Positions 1-8,220 of a DNA stretch of 43,923 nucleotides are shown here, piece after piece. Position 1 is the stretch's first letter. Every line of letters starts with the position of its first letter. The notes under the pieces are model-generated. The model saw only the letters and a program-made list of their open reading frames with translations, was not told the origin of the DNA and ran no database searches. The position numbers were made by a program, and so were the translations under genes. The DNA is from Sphingomonadaceae bacterium (GTDB lineage: Bacteria; Pseudomonadota; Alphaproteobacteria; Sphingomonadales; Sphingomonadaceae), in contig JADLBY010000121.1 of assembly GCA_020847445.1 (NCBI GenBank), positions 1-43,923 on the forward strand, given 5' to 3'.

Positions 1-1443
1 GCATGGGGCGTGCCGATCACGCTGTTTGTCGATCGCAAGACCGGGCAATATCTGAACGACCCCGCCGTAAACGCGCGGATCGTGGAGGCTATCAAGGCCG
101 AAGGCGTCGATGCCTGGGAAGCGGCGCGTGCGCAGGACTATCTGGGGAGCGACTATAAGGCCGATGACTATGAACAGGTGTTCGACATCCTCGACGTCTG
201 GTTCGATTCGGGCTGCACCCATGTCTTCACGCTCGAAAGCGGCAAATGGCCCGAGCTGCGCTGGCCCGCCGACCTCTACCTCGAAGGCAGCGACCAGCAT
301 CGCGGCTGGTTCCAGTCCTCGCTGTTGCAAAGCTGCGGCACCCGCGGGCGCGCACCCTATGACGCGGTGCTGACCCATGGCTTCACCATGGACGCCAAAG
401 GCCTGAAAATGTCCAAATCGGTCGGCAACACCGTCGACCCCTTAAAGGTGATGGAAACCAACGGCGCGGACATCATCCGGCTATGGGCGCTGTCGGTCGA
501 TTTCACCGAGGATCACCGCATCGGCGATGAAATCCTGAAAGGCGTGGCCGACCAGTATCGCAAATTGCGCAATACCTTCCGCTATCTGCTCGGCGCGCTT
601 GACGGGTTCGGCGAGGCGGAGAAGGTCGATGTAGCGGAAATGCCCGAGCTGGAGCGCTATGTGCTTCATCTGCTCGCCGATATGGACGCGAAGCTGAAAC
701 AGGCGGTCAACGACTTCGATTTCAACCTCTATGTCCGCCTGCTTGCCGATTTCGCCAATGAAGACCTGTCGGCCTTTTTCTTCGATATCCGCAAGGACTG
801 CCTCTATTGCGACGCGGCAGACAGCCTGAAACGCCGCTCTTATCGTACCGTGCTCGACCTATTGTTTCACGCGCTGGTCCGCTATGCCGCGCCAGTGCTG
901 GTATTTACGAGCGAGGAAGTGTGGGGGACGCGTTTTCCTGAGGCGGGATCGGTGCATCTCCTCGAATGGCCCGAACTCCCCATTCGCCGCTCCAGCGAAG
1001 GCTGGAGCCCATCACGCCTTGCAACTGAGGACGGCGCCGAACGGAAAGACGGCATGGGCCCCAGCCTGCGCTGGGGCGACGAGTTGGTCGAGAAATGGAC
1101 CAGACTTCGTGACTATCGGTCCGATGTTACAGAAGCGATAGAACCACTTCGCCGCGAGAAGCAGGTTGGTTCGAGTCTTGCCGCTGAAATTGAAATCGAC
1201 GTGCATCGCCATGAAGATACGGCGTTGCTTGAAGGCGCGGACTTGGTGGAGATGTTTATCTCCGGAGAAGTTCGTATCGTCGATGAAATCGCATCTGGTT
1301 ATGTTTCCGGTTCCGCATCTGAAGCGCGAATTGTTGCGAAACCGACGACCAACCACAAATGCGGCCGTTGCTGGCGGCATCTGCCCGAAGTGGCCGAGGA
1401 TGGCGATCTGTGCGGACGGTGTGAGGATGTGGTCAATGGGTAG
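1..1443 (+). CDS. ileS: isoleucyl-tRNA synthetase, C-terminal half (5' truncated by window)
   Basis: IleRS charges tRNA-Ile with isoleucine in the cytoplasm. The reading frame is open from base 1, so the gene begins outside the window; 480 residues are visible against about 940 for a full enzyme. The class I motif KMSKS is at 406-420, preceded by the GSDQHRGWF block typical of IleRS. The anticodon-binding domain follows, and a C-terminal zinc finger is formed by Cys codons at 1360, 1369, 1411 and 1420 (CxxCW ... CxxC). Odd feature: about 30 residues between the LLEWPEL and VEKW blocks correspond to a palindromic repeat unit (986-1080) that keeps the frame open. lspA follows after 112 bp. Confidence 0.97.
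   Translation, partial: AWGVPITLFVDRKTGQYLNDPAVNARIVEAIKAEGVDAWEAARAQDYLGSDYKADDYEQVFDILDVWFDSGCTHVFTLESGKWPELRWPADLYLEGSDQHRGWFQSSLLQSCGTRGRAPYDAVLTHGFTMDAKGLKMSKSVGNTVDPLKVMETNGADIIRLWALSVDFTEDHRIGDEILKGVADQYRKLRNTFRYLLGALDGFGEAEKVDVAEMPELERYVLHLLADMDAKLKQAVNDFDFNLYVRLLADFANEDLSAFFFDIRKDCLYCDAADSLKRRSYRTVLDLLFHALVRYAAPVLVFTSEEVWGTRFPEAGSVHLLEWPELPIRRSSEGWSPSRLATEDGAERKDGMGPSLRWGDELVEKWTRLRDYRSDVTEAIEPLRREKQVGSSLAAEIEIDVHRHEDTALLEGADLVEMFISGEVRIVDEIASGYVSGSASEARIVAKPTTNHKCGRCWRHLPEVAEDGDLCGRCEDVVNG
986..1080. repeat. palindromic repeat unit inserted in frame inside ileS
   Basis: Two 26-bp arms at 986-1011 and 1055-1080 are near-perfect inverted copies of each other. Each arm is also a hairpin: CTCCAGC-gaag-GCTGGAG at 990-1007, and CCCCAGC-ctgc-GCTGGGG in the second arm. 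This two-hairpin layout resembles a BIME-type extragenic palindromic element. Here it sits within a coding region and encodes about 32 residues with no stop codon. That it is mobile or repeated elsewhere in the genome is inference. Confidence 0.75.
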
Positions 1444-1461
1444 CATGCCATTCCCATATTT

Positions 1462-1532
1462 CGTCATCCCGAACTTGTTTCGGGATAACAGGCTACGGTC
1501 GCATGTTATGCTGAAACAAGTTCAGCATGACG
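1462..1532. repeat. intergenic palindromic element between ileS and lspA
   Basis: Arms at 1462-1486 and 1508-1532 (25 bp each) are inverted copies with compensating differences. Each arm contains a small stem (CCCGAActtgTTTCGGG-like and CTGAAcaagTTCAG-like). The unit begins CGTCAT and ends ATGACG. It fills most of the 112-bp ileS-lspA gap. From general knowledge, similar CGTCATCCCGAACTTG units are dispersed in sphingomonad genomes; a genome search would confirm copy number. A transcript through it would form a long hairpin, possibly affecting mRNA stability. Confidence 0.75.
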
Positions 1533-1555
1533 AATTTAGGGCCTAAGGGCTAGTT

Positions 1556-2104
1556 ATGACTACGCCCCCCAACCCCAGATACCGCCTGCCCCAATATCGT
1601 TTACAGGGCCTGATGCTCGCATCCTTCCTGTTCATCGCCGATCAGGCGGTGAAGTTCGTCATGATCGGTCCGCTGGCGCTGCAAAGTCGGCGGCAGATCC
1701 ATATCCTGCCCTTTTTCGATCTGACCTGGGCGAAAAATCGGGGCGTCTCGATGGGCTTTCTGGAAGCGGGGAGCGATGTGCAACGCTGGCTGCTGGTTGC
1801 CCTGACCGCTGGCATCGCCGCGATCGTCGCCGTCTGGATGTGGCGCGAACAGAAGCGCGGCGATGTGCTGGCGCTGTCGATGGTGCTCGGCGGCGCGCTA
1901 GGCAATATCGTTGACCGGGTGCGCTATGGCTATGTCGTCGACTATGCCGACCTGCATTTCGGCGCCTTCCGGCCGTTCTGGATTTTCAACCTGGCCGATG
2001 CCTGCATCAGCATCGGCGTGCTGATATTGCTTGCCCGCGCCTTCCTTATCCGCGAAAGGAAGGACGTTCATCCCGCGTCAAGCGGGGAAGCGATAGCGGA
2101 GTAA
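1556..2104 (+). CDS. lspA: lipoprotein signal peptidase (signal peptidase II)
   Basis: Aspartyl protease of the inner membrane that cleaves prolipoprotein signal peptides in front of the lipidated cysteine. The protein is 182 residues with four hydrophobic segments. Family motifs are visible: NRG (from Asn61), GNIVDR with catalytic Asp120, and FNLAD with catalytic Asp148. It follows ileS, a classic pairing, and is followed 2 bp after its stop by a lipoprotein gene, so enzyme and probable substrates are co-transcribed. The last 15 or so residues overlap a small palindrome (2072-2086) and look like a poorly conserved tail. Start ATG is preceded by AAGGG. Confidence 0.97.
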   Translation: MTTPPNPRYRLPQYRLQGLMLASFLFIADQAVKFVMIGPLALQSRRQIHILPFFDLTWAKNRGVSMGFLEAGSDVQRWLLVALTAGIAAIVAVWMWREQKRGDVLALSMVLGGALGNIVDRVRYGYVVDYADLHFGAFRPFWIFNLADACISIGVLILLARAFLIRERKDVHPASSGEAIAE

Positions 2105-2106
2105 GC

Positions 2107-2352
2107 ATGACGCGCAAGTTCATCACGGCAACGGCCAGCCTGCTGGCGCTTTCAGCCCTTTCAGGCTGCGGCTCTTCGGGGGTTTTTGACCGCGAAAGGC
2201 CCGACGAATTTGCCGTAGGCCGCGCAGCGCCGCTGGCGGTGCCAGCCGATCTTTCGACCCTGCCCGCACCGCAGCCGGGTGCCGCCCGTCCGCAGGAAGG
2301 CGATAGCAAGCAAGCCGTGCTCGACGCCATGTTCGGCGCGCCGAAACAGTAA
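2107..2352 (+). CDS. small lipoprotein, DUF3035/BamF-like
   Basis: 81-residue predicted lipoprotein with a signal peptide ending in lipobox LSGC (Cys21). The mature part carries RPDEF followed by a proline-rich APLAVPADLSTLP stretch, which matches the alphaproteobacterial DUF3035 family. Members of that family (BamF) are accessory lipoproteins of the outer-membrane beta-barrel assembly complex. It sits 2 bp after lspA, whose product would process it. It is shorter than many DUF3035 proteins. The family call rests on the RPDEF/APL pattern; the role in beta-barrel assembly is inferred from the family. Confidence 0.8.
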   Translation: MTRKFITATASLLALSALSGCGSSGVFDRERPDEFAVGRAAPLAVPADLSTLPAPQPGAARPQEGDSKQAVLDAMFGAPKQ

Positions 2353-2365
2353 GGACAGCCGACCC

Positions 2366-2809
2366 ATGAAGAAAAATCTTGTCCTTGCCGCCGCTGCCTC
2401 GGCAATGCTTTTGGGCCTTTCGGGCTGCCAGTCGGTCGGGAATGCCTATCAGTCACTTTATGACTGGGATATCCGCGGTGGTGAGGCATCGCAGCAACCG
2501 GCGACCAGCCGTGTCGCCCCGCTGGTGGTTCCGCCCGATTATCCGCTGCTGCCCGCACAGGTCAGTGTCGCCCGCCAGAATGACGGCAGTTCGCCCGAAC
2601 AGGCGCTGGAAGCAATGTTCGGCGGCGATGCCGCCCGTTCGGCGAGCGAACGCGCGGTCATTGCTGCCGCCGGCAACAGCGAGATGGGAATCCGCTCGAC
2701 CGTGGGCGACCCCGAAACGACGACCGTGAACAAGGGCGCCGTCACCCGCGACATCATCGCCGCACCCGAAGGCGACGGCCAAAGCGCGCAGGCGGCGGTT
2801 CCGGAATAA
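2366..2809 (+). CDS. second DUF3035-like lipoprotein
   Basis: 147 residues, with a signal peptide and lipobox LSGC giving Cys21, the same position as in the preceding lipoprotein. The APLVVPPDYPLLP stretch and the short QALEAMFG motif near residue 90 mirror APLAVPADLSTLP and QAVLDAMFG in the neighbour, so the two genes look like tandem paralogues. The longer upstream reading frame is ignored because the ATG at 2366 begins a typical signal peptide, with AAGGA about 10 bp before it. The C-terminal half is low complexity. It is probably an outer-membrane-attached periplasmic protein co-transcribed with ileS-lspA. Confidence 0.75.
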   Translation: MKKNLVLAAAASAMLLGLSGCQSVGNAYQSLYDWDIRGGEASQQPATSRVAPLVVPPDYPLLPAQVSVARQNDGSSPEQALEAMFGGDAARSASERAVIAAAGNSEMGIRSTVGDPETTTVNKGAVTRDIIAAPEGDGQSAQAAVPE

Positions 2810-2817
2810 GCGCTTTT

Positions 2818-3537
2818 TCAGGGCTTCACGGAAAACCGCAGGCGATGGGGAAACGCTGGCAGAGCGTCTGCCTTGCCACGGAAATTCAGATAGGGTTTGC
2901 GGTTGAACCAGATTTCGTAGCGCTTTCCGGCGCGTGCGATACAGGCCAGTGAATAGCTTTTTCCATCCGCCGACTGTTCCGGTTTCCCGCTGCATTCGGG
3001 ATAGGTGCTTCTGTCGACCTGCACGAAACTGAAGCTGTCTGGCGCCATTGGCCGATCGAAGCGGACGGCCAATTTATATGGCCCCGCTTTGACCTGTGAT
3101 CCGTTGGCCGGATAGGTCGAGACAACAGTAGCAGCAGCGCCGGACGGCGCCGCATTGTTCATCGAAAACAGGAATGCCGCGCTTGCAAGCATGGTTGCCG
3201 AGAATATCATGACAAGAATCCCTTTGTTGATGCCTGTTTGCGCAAGCTTTTGACCAGGTTGCGCCTTGGCATCCGTTACGGTTTCCACCGGCTTGGGATA
3301 TCCAAAATCCTTGTCCCCAAATTTTTTGGGAGTGTCCGCTTCGGCCTGAGCCAGCAAGCGGGCGGCTTCGCGGCTGCTCCCGACGCCAAGTTTGCGCCGC
3401 GCATCGCGCAACCGTTCGTTCACAACATGGGTCGATAGATTGAGGTGACGCGCAATGCTTTTCGCGTCATTCCCGACCAGCAACAGGCGCAGCACATCCT
3501 TTTCACGCTCGAGCAAAGCCGAAACGTCGCGCGTCAT
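2818..3537 (-). CDS. membrane-anchored LuxR-type HTH regulator with extracytoplasmic Ig-like domain
   Basis: 239 residues in three parts. Residues 7-62 form a LuxR/GerE-type helix-turn-helix (SIARHLNLSTHVVNERLRDA region). Residues 106-126 are one hydrophobic segment. Residues 138-239 form a beta-rich domain beginning with a TYPANGSQV pattern like bacterial Ig-like (Big_5) domains, with Cys182 and Cys199 able to form a disulfide. N-terminal DNA binding plus a periplasmic sensor domain is a ToxR-like one-component layout. The gene starts 4 nt after dxs ends, so it is almost certainly co-transcribed with dxs. Its ligand and targets are unknown; domain calls are from pattern only. Confidence 0.8.
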   Translation of the reverse strand: MTRDVSALLEREKDVLRLLLVGNDAKSIARHLNLSTHVVNERLRDARRKLGVGSSREAARLLAQAEADTPKKFGDKDFGYPKPVETVTDAKAQPGQKLAQTGINKGILVMIFSATMLASAAFLFSMNNAAPSGAAATVVSTYPANGSQVKAGPYKLAVRFDRPMAPDSFSFVQVDRSTYPECSGKPEQSADGKSYSLACIARAGKRYEIWFNRKPYLNFRGKADALPAFPHRLRFSVKP

Positions 3538-3541
3538 AGAC

Positions 3542-5473
3542 TCAGGCCCTTACCCCGGCTTCCTCCACGCCTGCGCTGTTGTGGCGCAGCGCCTTCAGCA
3601 CGGTGTCGACGATCTGCGGCGCGTTGAGGCGGGCTTCGTCATATTGCTTTTGCGGGCTGTCATGTTCCTGAAAGACATCGGGCAGCCGCATCGTACGGAT
3701 CTTGAGGCCGGTATCGGTGAGGCCAAGGTCGCTGGCCAGCGTCAGCACAGGCGCGCCAAGCCCGCCGATTGCGGCTTCCTCCACCGTCACCACCACCTCA
3801 TGGCTGGCCATCAGGCGGCGGATCAGTTCCTCGTCCAGAGGCTTGGCAAAGCGCAGGTCGGCAACGGTGGTCGAAAGCCCCTTGGCGTCGAGTGTGTCGG
3901 CGGCCTTCAATGCCTCCGCCAGACGGGTGCCGAGCGAGAGGATAGCGACCGTCTTGCCCTCGCGCACCACCCGGCCCTTGCCGATTTCGAGCCGCTCGGG
4001 CACGTCGGGCAATGCCACGCCGGTGCCATTGCCGCGCGGATAGCGGAAGGCGATCGGGCCGCTGTCATGGCAGGCGGCGGTATAGGTCATATGCACCAGT
4101 TCGGCCTCATCCGCTGGCGACATCACCACCATATTGGGCAGAGTCGCCAGATAGGTGATGTCGAACGATCCGGCATGGGTGCTGCCGTCCGCGCCGACCA
4201 GCCCGGCCCGGTCGATGGCAAAGCGCACCGGCAGGTTCTGGATGCAGACATCGTGCACCACCTGGTCATAGGCGCGTTGCAGGAAGGTCGAATAGATCGC
4301 GCAGAACGGGCGCATACCCTGCGCGGCGAGGCCCGCGGCAAAGGTCACCGCATGCTGTTCGGCAATGCCGACGTCAAAGGCGCGCGCCGGATGGGCCTGC
4401 GCGAATTTGTCGACACCGGTGCCGCTGGGCATCGCGGCAGTGATGGCAACGATGCGGTCGTCGGTTTCCGCCAGTCTGGCCAGCGTTTCGCCAAAGACAT
4501 TCTGATAGGCGGGCGGGCCGCCGCCGGGGCCCTTGTCCTGCTTGCCGGTAACGACGTCGAATTTGACGACACCATGATATTTGTCCGCCGCCGCCTCTGC
4601 CGGGGCATAGCCATGCCCCTTTTTGGTGACGACATGGATCAGGCACGGCCCCTCCGCTGCGTCGCGGACATTTTCGAGCACGGGGATCAGATGGTCGAGA
4701 TTATGCCCGTCAATCGGGCCGACATAGTAAAAACCCAGTTCCTCGAACAGGGTGCCACCCATTGCCAGCCCGCGCGCAAATTCGTCGGTCTTGCGCGCCG
4801 CGATATGCAAGGGTTCGGGCAGGCGGCGTGAAATGCGCTTGGCAACCTCGCGCAGCGACAGGAACGGGCGCGACGATACCAGCCGCGCCAGATAGGCCGA
4901 CAGCCCGCCCACCGGCGGCGCGATCGACATGTCGTTGTCGTTCAGGATGACCACCAGCCGGTTGCCCGCCGCCTGCGCGTTGTTCATCGCCTCATAGGCC
5001 ATGCCTGCCGACATCGATCCGTCGCCGATCACCGCAATCGCCTTGCCGGGCTTGTCCGCCAGCTTGTTGGCTATGGCAAAACCGAGCGCCGCCGAAATCG
5101 AGGTCGAGCTGTGCGCCGCGCCAAAGGGATCATATTCGCTCTCGCTGCGCTTGGTGAAGCCCGAAAGCCCGCCGCCGGTGCGCAGCGTGCGGATGCGGTC
5201 GCGGCGACCGGTGAGGATCTTGTGCGGATAGCATTGGTGGCCGACATCCCAGACCAGCCGGTCTTCGGGCGTGTTGAACACATAATGGATCGCCGTGGTC
5301 AGTTCGACCACGCCCAGCCCGGCACCCAGATGGCCGCCGGTCACCGACACCGCACTGATCGTTTCCGACCGCAACTCGTCGGCCAGTTGCCGAAGCTGCG
5401 AAGGTTCAAGCTTGCGAAGATCAGCCGGGACATTGACCTTGTCGAGCAAGGGCGTTGAAGGCGTATTAGTCAT
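3542..5473 (-). CDS. dxs: 1-deoxy-D-xylulose-5-phosphate synthase
   Basis: Thiamine-diphosphate enzyme that condenses pyruvate with glyceraldehyde 3-phosphate, the first step of the MEP isoprenoid pathway, which supplies carotenoids, quinones and undecaprenyl phosphate. At 643 residues the length is full. The N-terminal GGHLG (His48) and VGHQCYPHK blocks are present. The ThDP motif GDGSMSAG starts at residue 150 and ends with NDND near 178, and the catalytic-glutamate block GIAEQHA is conserved. It is the third gene of a minus-strand run merC-zur-dxs-HTH regulator, 57 nt after zur. The start ATG at 5473 fits the conserved N-terminus. Confidence 0.98.
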   Translation of the reverse strand: MTNTPSTPLLDKVNVPADLRKLEPSQLRQLADELRSETISAVSVTGGHLGAGLGVVELTTAIHYVFNTPEDRLVWDVGHQCYPHKILTGRRDRIRTLRTGGGLSGFTKRSESEYDPFGAAHSSTSISAALGFAIANKLADKPGKAIAVIGDGSMSAGMAYEAMNNAQAAGNRLVVILNDNDMSIAPPVGGLSAYLARLVSSRPFLSLREVAKRISRRLPEPLHIAARKTDEFARGLAMGGTLFEELGFYYVGPIDGHNLDHLIPVLENVRDAAEGPCLIHVVTKKGHGYAPAEAAADKYHGVVKFDVVTGKQDKGPGGGPPAYQNVFGETLARLAETDDRIVAITAAMPSGTGVDKFAQAHPARAFDVGIAEQHAVTFAAGLAAQGMRPFCAIYSTFLQRAYDQVVHDVCIQNLPVRFAIDRAGLVGADGSTHAGSFDITYLATLPNMVVMSPADEAELVHMTYTAACHDSGPIAFRYPRGNGTGVALPDVPERLEIGKGRVVREGKTVAILSLGTRLAEALKAADTLDAKGLSTTVADLRFAKPLDEELIRRLMASHEVVVTVEEAAIGGLGAPVLTLASDLGLTDTGLKIRTMRLPDVFQEHDSPQKQYDEARLNAPQIVDTVLKALRHNSAGVEEAGVRA

Positions 5474-5530
5474 ACAATGCAGCTTTAACGATGTTTGGCG
5501 GCCAAGTCGAACCGGTAATTTGCCGGTAGC

Positions 5531-5995
5531 TCAATCGCAATCGGCGCAGGTTCCGCGCACCTCTACCACCGGCCGGACGGCATGGAAGCCTGCGGCCTCC
5601 GCCGCCTTGCGGACATTGCCGGTCAGGCTGTCATCATCGATATGCGTCGCGCTGCCACAGCTGTCGCAGATCAGGAAGATGCAGTCGTGCAGGCAGCCGG
5701 GGTGCGAATTAGCGAGATAGGCGTTGGCACTTTCGACCCGACTGGCAAGATTGTTCGAAACGAACAGGTCGAGGATGCGATAGACGCTGTTGGGGGCGAC
5801 ACGCTTCCCGCGCTTTTGCGACACCAGATCGGCAATGTCATAGGCCGAGGCCGGCTTTTCAAAGGTCGCCAGCACCGCAAAAATATCCGCGCGCATGCCG
5901 GTCCATTGCTCGCCAGCAGCGGTCAGCGCCTTTTCCGCAGCATCGGCCAGATCGTGGCCATGATGTTCATGATGATGATGTGCCTGCGTCGCCAT
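5531..5995 (-). CDS. zur: Fur-family zinc uptake regulator (Zur type)
   Basis: 154-residue Fur-superfamily repressor. It begins with a His-rich stretch (residues 6-14), then a winged helix (about 35-85, with PNSVYRILDLF as the recognition region). A metal-binding dimerisation domain follows. Structural zinc would be held by Cys110/Cys113 (CDSC) and Cys150/Cys153 (CADC); the HPGCLHDC block (98-105) supplies sensory ligands. That pattern is closer to Zur than to Fur or PerR. It lies 47 nt downstream of the merC-like gene and a Zur-like box lies ahead of both, suggesting autoregulation. The Zur rather than Fur assignment is probable, not proven. Confidence 0.85.
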   Translation of the reverse strand: MATQAHHHHEHHGHDLADAAEKALTAAGEQWTGMRADIFAVLATFEKPASAYDIADLVSQKRGKRVAPNSVYRILDLFVSNNLASRVESANAYLANSHPGCLHDCIFLICDSCGSATHIDDDSLTGNVRKAAEAAGFHAVRPVVEVRGTCADCD

Positions 5996-6042
5996 AGTGC
6001 AAATCTAGGCCCTTTCTGCCGCATGGGCAAGGCCAAGCAGGC

Positions 6043-6417
6043 TCAGCGCGACGCGCGCAGATTCAGGTCATGACCGAGAGCGAGGATGGCGACGCCGACA
6101 ATCGTGTACACAATCTCGCTGCCACCATGCGGCAGGGTGAGCGCGCCCGACATCACGCCGATGCCGAGCGAACCGATGGCAGCAGGCATCATGAAACCAT
6201 GTTCGAACAGACCCCTGACCAGCGCGACAATTCCGAAGACAATCGCCAGCGCAAGGCCGACTTCGTGAATCAGCGGCGAAAAGAGGAAACCGCCCGCCGA
6301 AGCCAGCAGCGCCAGCATGATCGAGGTGGCAAGGCAGTGGACGAGGCACAGGCCGGCCAGGCTGAGCCCGAGCCCGTCCCAGCGCTTTTCGCGCCAATAT
6401 GCCTGCAATGCGATCAC
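6043..6417 (-). CDS. MerC-domain inner-membrane protein
   Basis: 124-residue membrane protein with four hydrophobic helices. Helix 1 carries the CLVHC pair (Cys24, Cys28) typical of MerC-family metal transport proteins. I chose the GTG at 6415-6417 over an ATG at 6474 for two reasons: AGGAAGG sits 6 to 7 nt upstream, and the longer start would put the Zur-like box (6460-6477) inside the gene. No mer operon is present. Placement directly before zur suggests a role in zinc or another soft metal rather than mercury resistance, but that is inference. Confidence 0.8.
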   Translation of the reverse strand: MIALQAYWREKRWDGLGLSLAGLCLVHCLATSIMLALLASAGGFLFSPLIHEVGLALAIVFGIVALVRGLFEHGFMMPAAIGSLGIGVMSGALTLPHGGSEIVYTIVGVAILALGHDLNLRASR

Positions 6418-6459
6418 TTTGCTGCCTTCCTGAGTCGCTTTTGGCACAATCCAGCCGAC

Positions 6460-6477
6460 GTTACAACATATCATTTC
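6460..6477 (-). promoter_or_regulatory. candidate Zur box upstream of merC-like/zur
   Basis: Read on the minus strand the site contains GATATGTTGTAAC, one mismatch from GATATGTTATAAC, a form common in proteobacterial Zur boxes (consensus recalled, not computed). It lies 43 nt upstream of the chosen merC start. A second AT-rich motif, GATATTATGTTAAG at 6520-6533, faces the divergent gene at 6557. The dyad is imperfect. Confidence 0.45.
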
Positions 6478-6556
6478 ACGCGCTGCCTCCGCTTAACGCG
6501 ATTGCGCCGGTCTGGATCGGATATTATGTTAAGCGCTGCATCAGGGGAGGAGAGAT

Positions 6557-6994
6557 ATGGACATAACAGGCAAAACACCGACCGGTTTCTGGATCATCAG
6601 CGGGCTTTCGCTGCTGTGGAATGCCTTTGGGGCGTTCGACTATGTGATGACGCAAACCCGAAACCCCGCCTATCTGGCGCAATTCACACCCGAACAGCAG
6701 GCCTATTTCGACAGCTTTCCGGTCTTTATGGAGGCGTCCTGGGCACTCGGTATCTGGGGCGCCGTCGCCGGATCGGTGCTGCTTCTGCTGCGCAATCGCC
6801 ACGCCGTCACTGCCTTTGGCCTGTCGCTGGTCGGCTTGCTGGTCAGCACGATCTGGCAGTTCGGGCTTTCGGGCGCAGACATGACCAGGATTTTCGGCAC
6901 CGGACCGATGGCGATGACCGCGCTTATCTGGATCGTGGCAATCGCGCTGTTCGTCTTTGCCCGGAAAAAACGGGCCCAGGGCCTGCTCCGCTGA
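6557..6994 (+). CDS. conserved small membrane protein, function unknown
   Basis: 145 residues with four predicted transmembrane helices (about 11-31, 57-79, 82-103 and 115-135) and a basic C-terminus (RKKRA), giving an N-in/C-in topology. A soluble loop of about 25 residues (32-56) contains FTPEQQAYFDSFP. GGGGAGGAGA lies just before the ATG, a strong ribosome-binding site. I do not recognise a named family. It is divergent from the merC-zur run across an 139-bp spacer that holds the Zur-like box, so zinc-responsive expression is possible but unsupported by a clear box on its own side. Confidence 0.75.
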   Translation: MDITGKTPTGFWIISGLSLLWNAFGAFDYVMTQTRNPAYLAQFTPEQQAYFDSFPVFMEASWALGIWGAVAGSVLLLLRNRHAVTAFGLSLVGLLVSTIWQFGLSGADMTRIFGTGPMAMTALIWIVAIALFVFARKKRAQGLLR

Positions 6995-7072
6995 CCGGCG
7001 GCAGGATATTGCCCGGTCGTTAACCAAAGGGCTTAGCCACAATTTGAGCATGGCGCGTTTACCGACGCTGTC

Positions 7073-7765
7073 ATGCGCAAATTCCAGCTTGCCCCTGCCC
7101 TTATCCTGTTGGCGCTTTCGGCCAGCCCGGCCAGCGCCCTGTACGAAGGCCTGCAATGCGTGCCCTTTGCCCGGGCGATGACCGGCGTGACCATTTTTGG
7201 GGACGCGCACACCTGGTGGCGACAGGCCGAAGGCAAATATGAACGCGGCAGCAAGCCCCGGGTCGGGGCGGTGATGGCCTTCATCCCGCACGGCAATATG
7301 CGGCTGGGCCATGTCGCCGCAGTGCGCAAGATCATCGACCGGCGCACGCTGCTCATCAGCCACGCCAACTGGTCGACCATCGACGGCATGCGCGGGCATA
7401 TCGAGGAAGATGTGCGCGTGATCGACGTGTCGGAGGACAATGACTGGAGCAGGGTACGCGTCTGGTACACCCCCAACAGCGCGCTGGGCGGCAACGAATG
7501 GCCGCTGCACGGCTTCATCTATCCGGAAAAGCCGCGCAAGGAAAAGGAAGGCCGGGCGGCGCTGGCCGCTGTCCTCGCCAAAACGCCGCCTTCGCGCCCA
7601 TCGGCCAGACCCGCCATATTGGAAACGGGCACAAGCAAGACCGCATCAGACAGAATCGCTGCGGCTGCACCTGCAAAACCGTCCGGGTTCACGCTGTCCA
7701 ATGGGCTGTTGGCCGAGTTGAACAAAGTCGCCAAAAAAGAGGCGAAACGACCCCGCAAAAGCTGA
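7073..7765 (+). CDS. secreted CHAP-domain cysteine peptidase/amidase
   Basis: 230 residues. A signal peptide (1-22, cleavage after ASA) is followed by a CHAP (NlpC/P60-like) fold. The putative nucleophile is Cys29 in LQCVPFAR, the general base His80 in RLGHVAAV, and the polar residue Asn99 in SHANW. CHAP enzymes hydrolyse peptidoglycan peptide bonds, so the product probably acts on the wall in the periplasm. After about residue 150 the chain is Lys/Arg/Ala/Pro-rich and low complexity, ending RPRKS. The upstream spacer is 78 bp with no strong ribosome-binding site; the ATG at 7073 gives the complete signal peptide. Confidence 0.85.
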   Translation: MRKFQLAPALILLALSASPASALYEGLQCVPFARAMTGVTIFGDAHTWWRQAEGKYERGSKPRVGAVMAFIPHGNMRLGHVAAVRKIIDRRTLLISHANWSTIDGMRGHIEEDVRVIDVSEDNDWSRVRVWYTPNSALGGNEWPLHGFIYPEKPRKEKEGRAALAAVLAKTPPSRPSARPAILETGTSKTASDRIAAAAPAKPSGFTLSNGLLAELNKVAKKEAKRPRKS

Positions 7766-7839
7766 ACCTGTTTGACCGCAGTCAATGACTTTGGGCGGCG
7801 GCGCATCCATCCTGCATCACATCAGGAAAGGACGGCACC

Positions 7840-8220
7840 ATGCTCAAGGTCGAAGCAGACGCCAAGGCGGGATATCTCGAACTCACCGTCGACGGGGTGA
7901 TCCACAAGGCGGATTATGAAGCGGCGGTTGCGGCGGTCGATGAACTGCTCAAAACCCACGAGCAGCTGAACGTGGTCGAGGTCGTTCGCGACATTGGCTG
8001 GGTGGAGGCCGAGATATGGTGGAAAGACCTGCTCTTCCACCTGTCGCATCGCAACTTCGTCCACCGCGTCGCCGTGGTCAGCGACTCAGGCTGGGTCGGC
8101 CCGGTAACCCGCATGTTCGCGCCCTTCTATCCGGCGGCCATCCGCACCTTCGGGCTCGACCAGCTCGAATATGCCCGCAATTGGGCGCGGGTCGGCGATG
8201 TGGGGAAAAGGGCGGATTAG
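7840..8220 (+). CDS. SpoIIAA-like/STAS-fold protein
   Basis: 126 residues resembling the SpoIIAA-like (CRAL-TRIO/STAS-type, PF11964) family. The protein alternates beta strands and helices, begins [15 protein letters not shown] and has a [20 protein letters not shown] core. It lacks a signal peptide and is cytoplasmic. AGGAAAGGA stands 8 nt before the ATG. The family often appears with envelope or stress genes but has no settled function. Its stop overlaps the uvrB stop on the other strand by 4 nt (TTAG). The family call is from overall resemblance. Confidence 0.75.
   Translation: MLKVEADAKAGYLELTVDGVIHKADYEAAVAAVDELLKTHEQLNVVEVVRDIGWVEAEIWWKDLLFHLSHRNFVHRVAVVSDSGWVGPVTRMFAPFYPAAIRTFGLDQLEYARNWARVGDVGKRAD

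Noticed and set aside
3455..4831. Plus-strand reading frame antisense to dxs
   Set aside because: No family resemblance and no ribosome-binding site; dxs is certain.
6043..6474. Longer merC-like start at 6474
   Set aside because: It would overlap the Zur-like box and lacks a ribosome-binding site; the GTG at 6417 has one.
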